This document shows positions 17,855 to 26,754 of a stretch of 64,000 nt of DNA, in pieces; the first letter of the stretch is position 1; each line of letters begins with the position of its first letter. This DNA is from JANLYC01 sp963815445. GTDB taxonomy: Bacteria > Actinomycetota > Actinomycetes > Propionibacteriales > Nocardioidaceae. A program made the position numbers and the translations under genes. The notes below the pieces were generated by a model. It was given only the letters and a program-made list of their open reading frames with translations, did no database searches and was not told where the DNA came from. The DNA lies in the NCBI GenBank assembly GCA_963815445.1, contig CAWFGV010000011.1, forward strand, positions 1,054,001-1,118,000. The letters are read 5' to 3'.

Positions 17855-18412
17855 CTAAGGCCGCCAGTCCTCAGGCGGGTCCTCCCCGACCCGACCGTCC
17901 ACGGCTTCGCGGATCAGGTCTGCATGTCCGGTGTGGCGCCCGTACTCCTCGATCTGGTCGCAGAGCAGCCGGCGCAGGTTGGCGTGCTCCCCGTCCGGTC
18001 GTGAGACGTGCACGGGCTGGTCGAGTCCGCCGCCGGCGAGCATCGCGTCGACCCGGGCGCGAGACCGGGCCACAGCGCCGTCCCAGAGCGCGTAGAGCCT
18101 TTCGGGGCTGTCGTCGGCGGCCGACTCGAACTCCCAGTCGTCGCTGCCGTCCCAGCCGTTGTCGGCCCAGGTGGCGTCCATCGGCTCGCCGGCCAGCTTG
18201 ACCGTGGAGGCGTAGTCCTCCTGGGCTGCCAGGTGCTTGAGGAGACCGCCCAGCGTCAGCGCGGACGCGCCGAAGGAGGTGTTGAGCCCGGTCGCGTCAA
18301 GACCATCGACCTTCCAGCGGAACGTGTAGCGCAACCGGTTGAGGGCACCGAGGATCTGCTCGATTTCGGACCCGGCGGTTGGTGGCTCCCATGGGGGGGT
18401 TGGGGTCGTCAT
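17855..18412 (-). CDS. DinB family protein (DUF664-like)
   Basis: A 185-residue four-helix-bundle protein. The first helix segment LNRLRYTFRWKVDGLD and GASALTLGGLLKHLAAQEDYA carry the first metal-site histidine, and the third is in IEEYGRHTGHADLIREAVDG, matching DinB/YfiT-type His triads. Many actinobacterial members are thiol-dependent (mycothiol) S-transferases, but this one is not characterised. ATG 18412 has GTGAGGAC just upstream; the longer frame from 18517 crosses the inverted repeat and is unlikely. Confidence 0.82.
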   Translation of the reverse strand: MTTPTPPWEPPTAGSEIEQILGALNRLRYTFRWKVDGLDATGLNTSFGASALTLGGLLKHLAAQEDYASTVKLAGEPMDATWADNGWDGSDDWEFESAADDSPERLYALWDGAVARSRARVDAMLAGGGLDQPVHVSRPDGEHANLRRLLCDQIEEYGRHTGHADLIREAVDGRVGEDPPEDWRP

Positions 18413-18473
18413 GTCCTCACGGTAGGACCCATTCCGGACACTCCCCTTCCGCATCGCCCTCCTGGCAGCTGGC

Positions 18474-18529
18474 AATTGCGGGAAGGTGCAGCGCGACACG
18501 CCGGTCAGAGCCTGCACTTTCCCGCAATT
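18474..18529. repeat. 18-bp inverted repeat between the TfoX-like and DinB-like genes
   Basis: Arms 18474-18491 (AATTGCGGGAAGGTGCAG) and 18512-18529 pair over 18 bases with a single G-T wobble, around a 20-base spacer. It lies after the TfoX-like gene stop and before the DinB-like gene start, both on the minus strand, so it may be a terminator or a dispersed palindromic element. AT bases at the arm ends are unusual in this GC-rich sequence. Confidence 0.7.
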
Positions 18530-18554
18530 CGCGGGCGGCAGCCGAGGCAGGGGG

Positions 18555-18887
18555 CTACTTAGCCGGCAGCGACCAGGCGTAGGAGACGCCGAGGTGGACC
18601 CAACGCGAGAGCTGCTCGTCGGTCGCCGCGGCGGACGGGTCGATGTGCAGCCACCCGTTCATCGCCCGACCCCGCATCTCGAACCGGGCCACCCCGTCCT
18701 CGGCCACGAGCGCAGCTGTCTCGGTCGGGTCGACGCGGAGCATGAGCCCGCCCTGACCACTCGCAGCGACGGCCATGTTGCCGTTGACGAGGAACGCCAG
18801 CCCACCGAACATCCGTTGCTCGGTCACACCAGTGTGATCGCCGATCGCTACCCGAATGCGGTCGGCGAGGTCTTCGTCGTACGCCAT
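18555..18887 (-). CDS. TfoX N-terminal domain protein
   Basis: A 110-residue protein consisting only of the TfoX/Sxy N-terminal domain: MAYDEDLADRIRVAI, VTEQRMFGGLAFLVNGNMAVA and the late GWLHIDP segment. In gammaproteobacteria Sxy/TfoX regulates competence, but short actinobacterial members are not tied to competence, and no competence gene is nearby. Function is therefore unknown. It lies 39 bases downstream of hemQ, possibly in the same transcript. Confidence 0.85.
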   Translation of the reverse strand: MAYDEDLADRIRVAIGDHTGVTEQRMFGGLAFLVNGNMAVAASGQGGLMLRVDPTETAALVAEDGVARFEMRGRAMNGWLHIDPSAAATDEQLSRWVHLGVSYAWSLPAK

Positions 18888-18903
18888 CTCAGTTCCCCTC
18901 AGA

Positions 18904-18945
18904 GCAGTGCGGTCAGGGCAGTGCGGTCACGGCAGTGCGGTCAGG
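18904..18945. repeat. Three tandem 14-bp repeats over the hemQ stop codon
   Basis: Three consecutive copies of GCAGTGCGGTCAGG (18904-18917, 18918-18931 with one change, 18932-18945). The hemQ stop (18927-18929) falls in the middle copy. Since 14 is not a multiple of three, copy number changes would alter the C-terminus of HemQ. Confidence 0.85.
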
Positions 18946-19745
18946 AGGTCTTTCACGCTACGCCGACGTCCGGTGTAGAAGGGCACCTCTTCGCGCACGT
19001 GGCGACGTGCGGTGCTGGCGCGCAGGTGGCGCATGAGGTCGACGATGCGGTGCAGCTCGTCGGCCTCGAAGGCGAGGATCCACTCATAGTCACCGAGCGC
19101 GAACGACGCGACCGTGTTCGCGCGCACGTCCGGAAAGCCGCGCGCCAGCTGCCCGTGCTCGGCGAGCATGGCCCGCCGCTCCGCGTCCTCGAGCAGGTAC
19201 CACTCGTAGGACCGCACGAAGGGGTAGACGCAGATGTAGTCGTGTGCCGCCTCATCGGCCAGGAACGCCGGGATGTGGCTCTTGTTGAACTCCGCAGGAC
19301 GGTGCAGCGCCAGCTGTGACCACACCGGTACCAGTCGGCGGCCCAGCATCGTACGGCGCAGACCGTTGTACGCCGACTGCAACGCCTCGGCGGTCGAGGA
19401 GTGCCACCACACCATGAGGTCGGCGTCGGCACGGAGCCCCGAGACGTCGTAGACCCCCCGCACGGTGACGTCCTGGTCGGCAAGCCCGGCGAACAGACCC
19501 TCGACCTCTGCGATCTGCTCGGCCCGCTCGTCCTCGGAGCCGACAGGTTCGGACAGCTCGAAGACCGACCACATCGTGTAGCGGATGACGTCGTTGAGCT
19601 CGCGTGCCGCCTTGCCCTGCTGCGGACGCTTGCCCGGGACGGGGTCTGCGAGGCCGCCGGGCGGTGCGGACTGCGGAGCGTCCACCGGCCCGTCGGCCGC
19701 ACTGCGGTGCGGCGAGTTGGAGAAGGGCGAGGTCGGTGAGGTCAT
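18927..19745 (-). CDS. hemQ: Coproheme decarboxylase, chlorite dismutase-like
   Basis: Final enzyme of the coproporphyrin-dependent haem pathway of actinobacteria and firmicutes, converting coprohaem III to protohaem. The 272-residue product has an approximately 40-residue Pro/Ser-rich N-terminus, then ELNDVIRYTMWSVF, LHRPAEFNKSHIPAFL, the reactive tyrosine region VYPFVRSYEWYLL, and the proximal histidine segment MLAEHGQLARGF. ATG 19745 overlaps the hemG stop (ATGA), so translation is probably coupled. The last residues LLTALP end inside a tandem repeat. Confidence 0.95.
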   Translation of the reverse strand: MTSPTSPFSNSPHRSAADGPVDAPQSAPPGGLADPVPGKRPQQGKAARELNDVIRYTMWSVFELSEPVGSEDERAEQIAEVEGLFAGLADQDVTVRGVYDVSGLRADADLMVWWHSSTAEALQSAYNGLRRTMLGRRLVPVWSQLALHRPAEFNKSHIPAFLADEAAHDYICVYPFVRSYEWYLLEDAERRAMLAEHGQLARGFPDVRANTVASFALGDYEWILAFEADELHRIVDLMRHLRASTARRHVREEVPFYTGRRRSVKDLLTALP

Positions 19746-21204
19746 GATCCCATTGTCCCCGCCACAGCCACGCCGGCGAGCACCCGGGTGGCGGCGGCGT
19801 GGCCTGAGGCGATCACAGCCGGTATGCCCACCCCATCGAAGGCGGCTCCGCACACTTCGACGCCGGGCACGTCGGCTACCGACGCAGCGACCCGCGCGAT
19901 GCGCTCGCGATGTCCGACGGCGTACTGCGGCAACGCCCCACCCCAGCGGGTGACGGTGGCGTCGAGCAGGGGTGCCCGCAGGCCGGTGGCCTCCCGGAGA
20001 TCGAGCACGGCGTTCTCGACCAGGTCGGTGTCCTCACGCTGCAGGTCGGCCTCCTCGCGCAGTCGACCCACCGAGCAGCGCATGATCACGACATCACCCG
20101 AGAGCCACCCCCACTTCTGCGACGAGAAGGTGGCGGCCTTGATGAGCCGCCCATCGACAGGAGGGACCAGGAAACCCGATCCCGCCAGGTCGACGGCCAC
20201 CGCCCCGGCGTCGACGGCGATCGTGACCACCGCCATCGACGCGTACTCGATCCGGCCCAGCTCCAGCGCGGCGGGTCCGGCCACCGATCGCAGCAGTCGA
20301 GCCGTCGGGGCCGCGGGGGCCGCGAGCACCACTGCCTCACCTTCGACAGCCACCGGGGCGATCGTGGGCCCGTGCACGACACGCCAACCCACGCTGGTCC
20401 GCTCCAGCTCGCGCACGACAGCACCGGTCACGATCCGACCACCGCGGGACCGTACATCAGCAGCGACCGCCTGCGAGAGACGGCCCACCCCACCGGAGAT
20501 GCCGGCGAAGACAGGGATGGCCGACCCCGCCGGCTGGGTCCCCTCCTCCGGTCCACCGACCGCGGCTCGAGCCGCCGCCAGGAGGCTGCCGTGCTCCTGG
20601 ACTCGCGCTCACCAGCTGCGGGAGCGCCGCATGGGTCGAGATCTCATCCGCCCGGCCGGCGTACACCCCGCCCAGCAGCGGCTCGACGAGTCGGTCGCGC
20701 ACATCGGCGCCGAGCCGGGCGGCGACCAACCGGCCTACTGCGACGTCTTCGGTCAGGTCCAGCCGCGGAAGGAAACGCTCGAGGCGCGCTCGCAGCAACG
20801 TCGACCTGGCCAGGATGCCGCTCGCGGAGGCGACCTCGAGGTTGACCGGGATGCCCATCAGGGTGGGTGGTAGGGGTCGCACCGCGCCCCTGGTCCAGAC
20901 TCCGGCACCACTGACCTCGGGATGGACGAGCTGGTCACCAAGACCCACGGCGCGAGCCAGGTCGGTGCCTTCGGGTCGACGGTTGAGCATCGACTCGGCG
21001 CCGAGATCGACCGGGATGCCTGCCACCTCTCCGAGGCGCAGCTTGCCGCCGATCTCGGCACCGGCCTCGAGCACGACCACGTCCAGGTCCGGCCTGACCA
21101 CCAGCAGCGTTCGAGCGGCCGCCAGCCCGGCCAGGCCCAGCCCCGACCACCACGACACGACCGGCTGCGGACGAGGCCGGCCGCATGGCAGACGTCGGCG
21201 GCAT
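19742..21204 (-). pseudogene. hemG: Protoporphyrinogen/coproporphyrinogen oxidase, interrupted by two frameshifts
   Basis: FAD enzyme oxidising coproporphyrinogen III. The frame starting at ATG 21204 gives MPPTSAMRPASSAAGRVVVV up to the dinucleotide-binding site GAG, then the reading must shift at about 21134 to continue LAGLAAARTLLVV and VVVLEAGAEIGGKL, and shift again at about 20599 to continue from the DEISTHAALPQLVSA region into HGSLLAAARAAVGG and SGGVGRLSQAVAADV. At each place removal of one C restores the family sequence, and each lies in a CCWGG context. The stop overlaps the hemQ start. Because haem synthesis should need this gene and hemE and hemQ are intact, sequence error is at least as likely as decay. 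Confidence 0.82.
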
Positions 21205-21291
21205 GTCTCCAAGCCTCGCACGCGACTGCTCGTCGGACGACACCACCGTGCCCGGCGGGAACCGGCCCGCCGAGACGTGCGTCGAAGCGAC

Positions 21292-22266
21292 ATGCGAACC
21301 CGTCGATCCGCCTCGCGCACCGCCGTCGCCGCGGCCGTGCTGTCCGTCGCCTGCCTGGTGACCGTCGCCGCCTGCGGCAACGGCTCGAGCGACAGCTCGG
21401 CACAGACGAAGACGGATGCCAACGGCATCGTTGGAGGAGGAGCGGTCGGATCCGGCTCTGCGCCGGAAGGTACCGACGTGGCCGGCAGCCGCAGCTACGT
21501 CGCCCCCGGCGACGCGGCCAGCCCCGAGACACCCGGCGGCGCCAAGCAAGCGGCGTTGCTCACGGAGGCCGCGCTCATCAAGACGGGCTCGGTCTCTCTG
21601 CAGTCCACCGACATCGGCCGCGTGCTCAACCGCGTCTACGCCCTGGTCGGTGCGGTCGGCGGGGACATCAGCAGCGAAGACACCAGGACGAACGACAAGG
21701 GCACGGAGACCAGGTCCGCGCTGGTGATCCGCGTCCCGGTCGGTCGGTTCGACGCCGCACTCAACGAGATCGCCGGCTTCGCCCACCTGGTCGGCAAGGC
21801 ACGCACCTCCGAGGACGCCACGACCGCTGTCGCCGACATCAACTCCCGCGTTCATAGCGCCGAACGCTCGATCGCCAGCCTGCGACGACTGTTCAGCAAG
21901 GCGACACAGCTCGGCGACATCATCGCGCTGGAGAGCGAGCTTTCTCGCCGGGAGGCAGACCTCGAGTCCCTGCAGGCGCAACAGCGCTCGCTGGCGGACC
22001 GGACCACGTTCTCGACGATCACCGTCACGATCGACCTGCCACCGGCCGGGCTGACGCCGGCACCGAAGCCGACCGATGACAACGCGGGCTTCCTCGCCGG
22101 GATCCACCAGGGCTGGAACGCCATGACCACGACCATTGTCGCGGTCGGACATGGCCTCGGTGTCGTGCTCCCCCTGGGTACCGTCCTCCTGCTGCTGGCC
22201 GGGATCGGGTTCTGGTCCGTTCGCCGGTGGGCACCGGTCCATCGGTCGGTCCCCAAGGAGTCCTGA
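21292..22266 (+). CDS. DUF4349 lipoprotein
   Basis: A 324-residue membrane-attached protein. ATG 21292 gives a lipoprotein signal peptide with lipobox VAAC near residue 27, then a Gly/Ser-rich linker. The DUF4349 body includes IKTGSVSLQSTDIGRV, a long helical region (NSRVHSAERSIASLRRLFSKA) likely to form a coiled coil, and FSTITVTIDL. A C-terminal transmembrane helix (GVVLPLGTVLLLLAGIGFW) is followed by a basic tail. The function is unknown. Its promoter region lies over the hemG N-terminus, in divergent orientation (87 bases between starts). Confidence 0.88.
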   Translation: MRTRRSASRTAVAAAVLSVACLVTVAACGNGSSDSSAQTKTDANGIVGGGAVGSGSAPEGTDVAGSRSYVAPGDAASPETPGGAKQAALLTEAALIKTGSVSLQSTDIGRVLNRVYALVGAVGGDISSEDTRTNDKGTETRSALVIRVPVGRFDAALNEIAGFAHLVGKARTSEDATTAVADINSRVHSAERSIASLRRLFSKATQLGDIIALESELSRREADLESLQAQQRSLADRTTFSTITVTIDLPPAGLTPAPKPTDDNAGFLAGIHQGWNAMTTTIVAVGHGLGVVLPLGTVLLLLAGIGFWSVRRWAPVHRSVPKES

Positions 22267-22337
22267 CCATCCGCTGAGCTCTGTTACCTGTCTCACACCG
22301 CCGCCGACCGGCCGGATCAGCGCTTAGAGTCCGTTCC

Positions 22338-23537
22338 ATGCGGACGTGGCCGCTCCAGCCCCTCAACCGTCGTCACCAAGGTTCGACACAGCTGCTGACC
22401 CCGCCCGGAGCGGTGCTGGCCGTACTGGCCGCCACCGGCTATGCCGCCAACCACTTCGCCGCGCTCGTTCCCGTCCTCCATCAGGACCGCGGGTACTCCT
22501 CCGCACTGCTTGCTGCCGTGTTCGGCGTGTATGCCGTGGGACTGGTCCCCGGACTGGTCGTCGGCGGTGCCCTCAGTGACCGGCTCGGCCGGGCGCGGCT
22601 CGCGTTGCCGGGGGCGATGGTGGCGGCCACGGGTTCACTGATCCTGCTCGGGTGGCACGCAGCCGCAGGGCTGGCCGTCGGAAGACTCGTCGTGGGACTC
22701 GGGGCCGGCGCGACCTTCAGCGCCTGCACGGCCTGGATGGCAGACCTCGCCGGGACCCATGGCACGACCCTGGCCGGTATCGCCTTGACTGCCGGCTTCG
22801 GCGGCGGGCCGATCGTCTCGGGTGTCGTGGCCGCAGGTCTACCCGACCCCCTCGTGCTTCCTTTTCTCGTGAGTGTGGTGCTGTCGGTCGGCACGGTCCT
22901 GACGTGCGTGGCACTGCCGCGGGCGCACCCCATCACCGTGGACCCACGGGGCATCGCAACCGAACCGACGCCGACTGTGGCGCGGGCAGAAGTGCCCGAT
23001 GCGGGCGCTCGCACCGCTTTGTCGTGGGCAGTCCCGATAGCGCCCTTCGTCTTCACCGCGGGCGCGGTCGGCGTCTTCACCCTCCCGACCCGGCTGCCAT
23101 CGCGCCTGGACGGCCCGCTGCTCGCCGGACTGTCCGCGGGGGTGGTCCTCGGCACCGGCCTGCTCGCCCAGTTCGTGGCCCGTCGCGGTGGTCGACCCTT
23201 CGGCGTCACGGGACTGCTGAGCTGCGCATGCGGGCTCGCTCTGCTGGCCGCGGTCGGTTCTCGTGGTCCGGTGATGGTGCTCGTCGTCGTCGCCCTGCTG
23301 CTGGGAACGGGTTACGGCCTGTGCCTACATGCCGGGCTTCGCGACCTCGACCGGTGGAGTCCGTTGCGTCGACGTGGAGCACTGACGGGTGTGTTCTACG
23401 TGGCGACCTACCTCGGGTTCGGCGTGCCACTCCTGCTGGAAGCGCTCGAGCCGCGGTGGGGGACGCAGGCGCCGCTCGCCGCGGTGGCCGCGCTGGCCGT
23501 CGCCATCGCTGTGGTGCGAGCGCTGCGCCGGTCGTGA
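22338..23537 (+). CDS. MFS transporter
   Basis: A 399-residue major facilitator with about 12 membrane helices. The loop motif GALSDRLGRARLALPG (helices 2-3) is the MFS motif A, and GFGGGPIVSGVVAAGL resembles the helix 5 region of drug/H+ antiporters. Substrate cannot be inferred. It sits 71 bases after the DUF4349 gene and is convergent with hemE (9-base gap), which separates hemE from hemG. Confidence 0.85.
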   Translation: MRTWPLQPLNRRHQGSTQLLTPPGAVLAVLAATGYAANHFAALVPVLHQDRGYSSALLAAVFGVYAVGLVPGLVVGGALSDRLGRARLALPGAMVAATGSLILLGWHAAAGLAVGRLVVGLGAGATFSACTAWMADLAGTHGTTLAGIALTAGFGGGPIVSGVVAAGLPDPLVLPFLVSVVLSVGTVLTCVALPRAHPITVDPRGIATEPTPTVARAEVPDAGARTALSWAVPIAPFVFTAGAVGVFTLPTRLPSRLDGPLLAGLSAGVVLGTGLLAQFVARRGGRPFGVTGLLSCACGLALLAAVGSRGPVMVLVVVALLLGTGYGLCLHAGLRDLDRWSPLRRRGALTGVFYVATYLGFGVPLLLEALEPRWGTQAPLAAVAALAVAIAVVRALRRS

Positions 23538-23546
23538 GCGGTGTGG

Positions 23547-24590
23547 TCAGCCCTCCAAGGAGTGCACGAGGTCGACCAGGCGGGTGAGCACGTCCGGGTC
23601 GGTATCCGGCAGGACGCCGTGACCGAGGTTGAAGATGTGTCCGGACGCGGACCGGCCGGCCGCGACGATCTCGCGGGTCGTTGCTTCGATCGCCTCCCAC
23701 GGCGCGAACACCAGCGTCGAGTCGAGGTTGCCCTGCACGGCCTGGCCCGGCTGGATCCTGGTGACCGCGTGATCAAGCGGAACCCGCCAGTCGACGCCCA
23801 TCACCTCGACCCCCGCGGTACTCATGTCGGTGAGCAGCTCTCCGGTGGCCACGCCGAAATGGATCCGCGGCACGTCGAGATCGGCGATGGCCGCGAAGAC
23901 AGCAGCTGAGTACGGCAGGACGTGCGCCCGGTAGTCCGCAGGCGAGAGGCCGCCGGCCCACGAGTCGAACAGCTGCACCGCGGACGCGCCGGCCTCGACC
24001 TGGACGCGGAGGAAACCGGCTGAGATCTCGGCCAGCCTGCTCAGCAGCGCAGCCCATACGTCAGGAGCACTGCGCATGAGCGCCTTCGTCATCGCGTGAT
24101 CCTTCGACGGGCCGCCCTCGATGAGATAGGACGCCAAGGTGTAGGGCGCTCCGGCGAAACCGATCAACGGCGTACCGCCCAGCTCGCCGGTCAGCGCCGC
24201 GACCGCTTCGGTCACGAAACCGAGCCTGCCGGGATCGTACTCAGGAAGCCCGTCCACACCGGCCAGGTCGCGCACAGGGGACGCGATGACCGGGCCGACG
24301 CCCGGCTTGATGTCGAGATCCACCCCGAGGGCCTTGAGAGGCAGCACGATGTCGCTGAAGAAGATCGCCGCGTCGACGCCGTGCCGCCGCACGGGCTGCA
24401 AGGTGATCTCGACGATCAGGTCCGGCCGCATGCAGGCATCGAGCATGGCGACGCCCTCGCGCAGCCGTCGGTACTCCGGTAGTGACCGGCCTGCCTGGCG
24501 CATGAACCAGACAGGCACGTGCGCGGCCCGCTCGCCGCGGGCGGCTCGCACCAGGGCGCTGTCTCTCGGCGAAGCCGTACTCGTGATCAC
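23547..24590 (-). CDS. hemE: Uroporphyrinogen decarboxylase
   Basis: Converts uroporphyrinogen III to coproporphyrinogen III. The 347-residue product starts at GTG 24590 and has the substrate-binding FMRQAGRSLPEYR (about residues 29-41), the catalytic aspartate region FFSDIVLPLKALGVDL, GFAGAPYTLASYLIEGG, and the C-terminal FNLGHGVLPDTDPD. Length and motifs are complete. In many actinobacteria hemE, hemG and hemQ are adjacent; here the plus-strand DUF4349 and MFS genes come between. Confidence 0.96.
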   Translation of the reverse strand: MITSTASPRDSALVRAARGERAAHVPVWFMRQAGRSLPEYRRLREGVAMLDACMRPDLIVEITLQPVRRHGVDAAIFFSDIVLPLKALGVDLDIKPGVGPVIASPVRDLAGVDGLPEYDPGRLGFVTEAVAALTGELGGTPLIGFAGAPYTLASYLIEGGPSKDHAMTKALMRSAPDVWAALLSRLAEISAGFLRVQVEAGASAVQLFDSWAGGLSPADYRAHVLPYSAAVFAAIADLDVPRIHFGVATGELLTDMSTAGVEVMGVDWRVPLDHAVTRIQPGQAVQGNLDSTLVFAPWEAIEATTREIVAAGRSASGHIFNLGHGVLPDTDPDVLTRLVDLVHSLEG

Positions 24591-24691
24591 GCCGGAAATC
24601 CTCGCATGCCGTCACCAGCAGGCGGAAAGGCCCTTTCACCAATCGGCGCGTCGGCCGGACTGCGGACGCGGCAAGGACCTACCCTCGGATC

Positions 24692-25276
24692 ATGGCCGCG
24701 CGCAATGAAGTCGACGCGCCGCCGGAAGAGTTCCGGAAGGCTCTCGACCAGCTCAGATCAGCGCGGTTGCGACCTGAGATCTTCAGTGAAGAGATGCCCG
24801 CCCCGCAACGGATCGCTCCGTACTCGGCGGCTCTCACCGCCGACGTGACCGTCGGGGGCGAGGATGTGGGGGGCGGCCGCCTCGTCTTGCTGTACGACCC
24901 CGCCGGCAACGACGCCTGGGAGGGTGTGTTCCGGTGCGTGGCCTACGTGCGTGCCGACATCGATCCCGAGATGGTGACCGACCCGCTGCTGTCGGGTGTC
25001 GGTTGGTCATGGCTCACCGAGTCCCTGACCACGCATGGCGCCGACCATGTCGCACCGAGCGGCACCGTCACGCGTGTGGCGTCCGAGAGCTTCGGCGGGA
25101 TGGCCGACGACCCGGCCAACGCCGAGATCGAGGTGCGTGCGTCGTGGACACCGCTCGGTGACATCCGTTCCCACGTCGAGGCGTGGGGCGACCTGTTGTG
25201 CACTGCCGCTGGTCTCCCCCCGGTGCCCGCCGGAGTGGTCGCGATGCCTAACCGGCGCGGCCAGCGGGCTCGATGA
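24692..25276 (+). CDS. DUF3000 protein
   Basis: A 194-residue actinobacterial protein that almost always precedes an RNase D gene, as here. Recognisable segments are PEEFRKALDQLRSARLRPEI, APQRIAPYSAALTADV, GRLVLLYDPAGNDAWEG and GVGWSWLTESL. No catalytic motif is apparent. The stop overlaps the RNase D start (ATGA), so the two are translated together. The function is unknown, but the fixed linkage suggests a role with RNA processing. Confidence 0.9.
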   Translation: MAARNEVDAPPEEFRKALDQLRSARLRPEIFSEEMPAPQRIAPYSAALTADVTVGGEDVGGGRLVLLYDPAGNDAWEGVFRCVAYVRADIDPEMVTDPLLSGVGWSWLTESLTTHGADHVAPSGTVTRVASESFGGMADDPANAEIEVRASWTPLGDIRSHVEAWGDLLCTAAGLPPVPAGVVAMPNRRGQRAR

Positions 25277-26589
25277 CCGCCGGCGCGCCGACCGACCCCG
25301 TCGACCCAGTCGCCTCCGCCGAACAGCCCGCCGAACAGCCCGACGACGCGCAGCCTTCCGAGCCCGAGGCTCCCGCCGTTCCGCTGCTCGAGCTGAGAGA
25401 CGGACTCCCCCCGGTCATCGACACCATCGCCGGCCTGGAGCAGACGGCCGCACAGGTCGCGGCCGGTACAGGGCCGTTCGCGATCGACGCCGAACGCGCG
25501 TCCGGCTATCGCTATGGACACCGCGCCTATCTCATCCAGCTCCGACGTCACGGTGCCGGCACAGCTCTCATCGACCCCATTCCGTTCGGCGCCGTCCCCC
25601 ACGAGGCGCTGCAGCCGCTGGCCGCAGCCGTGAGCGACGTCGAGTGGATCATCCACGCCGCCAGCCAGGACCTCGCCTGTCTCGGCGAGGTCGGGATGCG
25701 ACCTACCCGGCTCTTCGACACCGAGCTCGCCGGCCGCCTGCTGAACTACCCACGGGTGGCACTGGCCGTGCTGGTCGAGGAGCTGCTCGGGTTCCGGATG
25801 CGCAAGGAGCACTCGGCGGTCGACTGGTCGAGGCGGCCTCTTCCCGAACCCTGGCTGGTGTATGCCGCGCTCGACGTCGAGCAGCTGATCGAGCTCCGTG
25901 ACGTCCTCGCCAAGCAGCTCGAGGACGCCGGAAAGGCAGAGTGGGCACGCCAGGAGTTCGCCGCCTGGGTCGCCAACCCCGAACCGGCTCCCCGGGCCGA
26001 GCCCTGGCGGCGTACGTCCGGGATCCATCGGGTCAGGGGCCGACGTGGACTCGCCATCGTCAGGGCCATGTGGCAGCGCCGCGACGAGATCGCCCGGAAC
26101 CGTGACGTCACGGCCAGCAGGATCCTGCCGGACAGTGCGATCGTCGCAGCGGCCGCCGCCGCTCCGGCGTCGCGCAACGCGCTGGCTCGGGTCGACGGGT
26201 ACGCCACTCGAGGCGGTCAGCGCTACCTTCGCGAGTTCGCCCAGGTCATCGCCGACGCACTGGCCCTTCCGGACTCAGGGTTACCAACCGTGTCGCCACA
26301 GCACGACGGGCCGCCGCCGCCGCGCGCCTGGGCCGACAAGAACCCCGTCGCGGCGGCCCGGCTGAGTCGCTGCCGCGAGGCCGTGCAGACGCTGGGGGTC
26401 CAGCACGACCTCCCGCAGGAGAACCTGCTCGCTCCTGACGCCGTACGTCGGTTGGCGTGGACCCCACCGACCGACCCCGACGTCGAGACGGTGACCGCGT
26501 TCCTCGCCGGCGTCGGTGCCAGGCCATGGCAGATCACGATCACCGCCGCGACGCTGGCGGACGCGCTCACGGCCGACGTCACCACCTGA
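25273..26589 (+). CDS. rnd: RNase D-like 3'-5' exonuclease with HRDC domain
   Basis: A 438-residue DEDD-family exonuclease. After an acidic, Pro-rich N-terminus of about 45 residues come FAIDAERASGYRY (ExoI, DxE), IIHAASQDLACL (ExoII), RLFDTELAGRLL and HSAVDWSRRPL...YAALDVEQL (ExoIII, YxxxD). The HRDC domain (roughly residues 245-330) begins near RGRRGLAIVRAMWQRRDEIARNRD. The length is above that of E. coli RNase D because of the N-terminal extension and C-terminal tail. Confidence 0.93.
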   Translation: MTAGAPTDPVDPVASAEQPAEQPDDAQPSEPEAPAVPLLELRDGLPPVIDTIAGLEQTAAQVAAGTGPFAIDAERASGYRYGHRAYLIQLRRHGAGTALIDPIPFGAVPHEALQPLAAAVSDVEWIIHAASQDLACLGEVGMRPTRLFDTELAGRLLNYPRVALAVLVEELLGFRMRKEHSAVDWSRRPLPEPWLVYAALDVEQLIELRDVLAKQLEDAGKAEWARQEFAAWVANPEPAPRAEPWRRTSGIHRVRGRRGLAIVRAMWQRRDEIARNRDVTASRILPDSAIVAAAAAAPASRNALARVDGYATRGGQRYLREFAQVIADALALPDSGLPTVSPQHDGPPPPRAWADKNPVAAARLSRCREAVQTLGVQHDLPQENLLAPDAVRRLAWTPPTDPDVETVTAFLAGVGARPWQITITAATLADALTADVTT

Positions 26590-26594
26590 ACACC

Positions 26595-26640
26595 GGGCCG
26601 ATGAGTGGCCGATGAGTGGGCCGATGAGTGGGCCGATGAA
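26595..26640. repeat. Tandem GGGCCGATGAGT-type repeats
   Basis: Four near-identical copies of an 11-12-base unit (GGGCCGATGAGT, one copy lacking a G, the last truncated) lie just after the RNase D stop and before the iron box. They contain repeated ATG and TGA triplets but no reading frame of note. Confidence 0.8.
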
Positions 26641-26675
26641 TTACCCATGACTTGTGTTGCGTAAATTCTTCTGCG

Positions 26676-26694
26676 TAAAGTAAGCCTCACCTAA
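26676..26694. promoter_or_regulatory. DtxR/IdeR-type iron box upstream of efeU
   Basis: On the minus strand this reads TTAGGTGAGGCTTACTTTA, agreeing with the consensus TTAGGTTAGGCTAACCTAA at 15 of 19 positions. It lies 61 bases before the efeU start in an AT-rich patch, suitable for iron-dependent repression. No DtxR/IdeR gene is in the window. Confidence 0.75.
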
Positions 26695-26754
26695 GTAACT
26701 GGTGGACCGGTGCACGTCGTGGACCGGTCCCGGCGAACAAGCAGGAGAGGGATC

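Noticed and set aside
26595..26640. Short tandem repeats as a possible CRISPR array
   Set aside because: Units of 11-12 bases are directly adjacent without spacers, and no cas gene is present.
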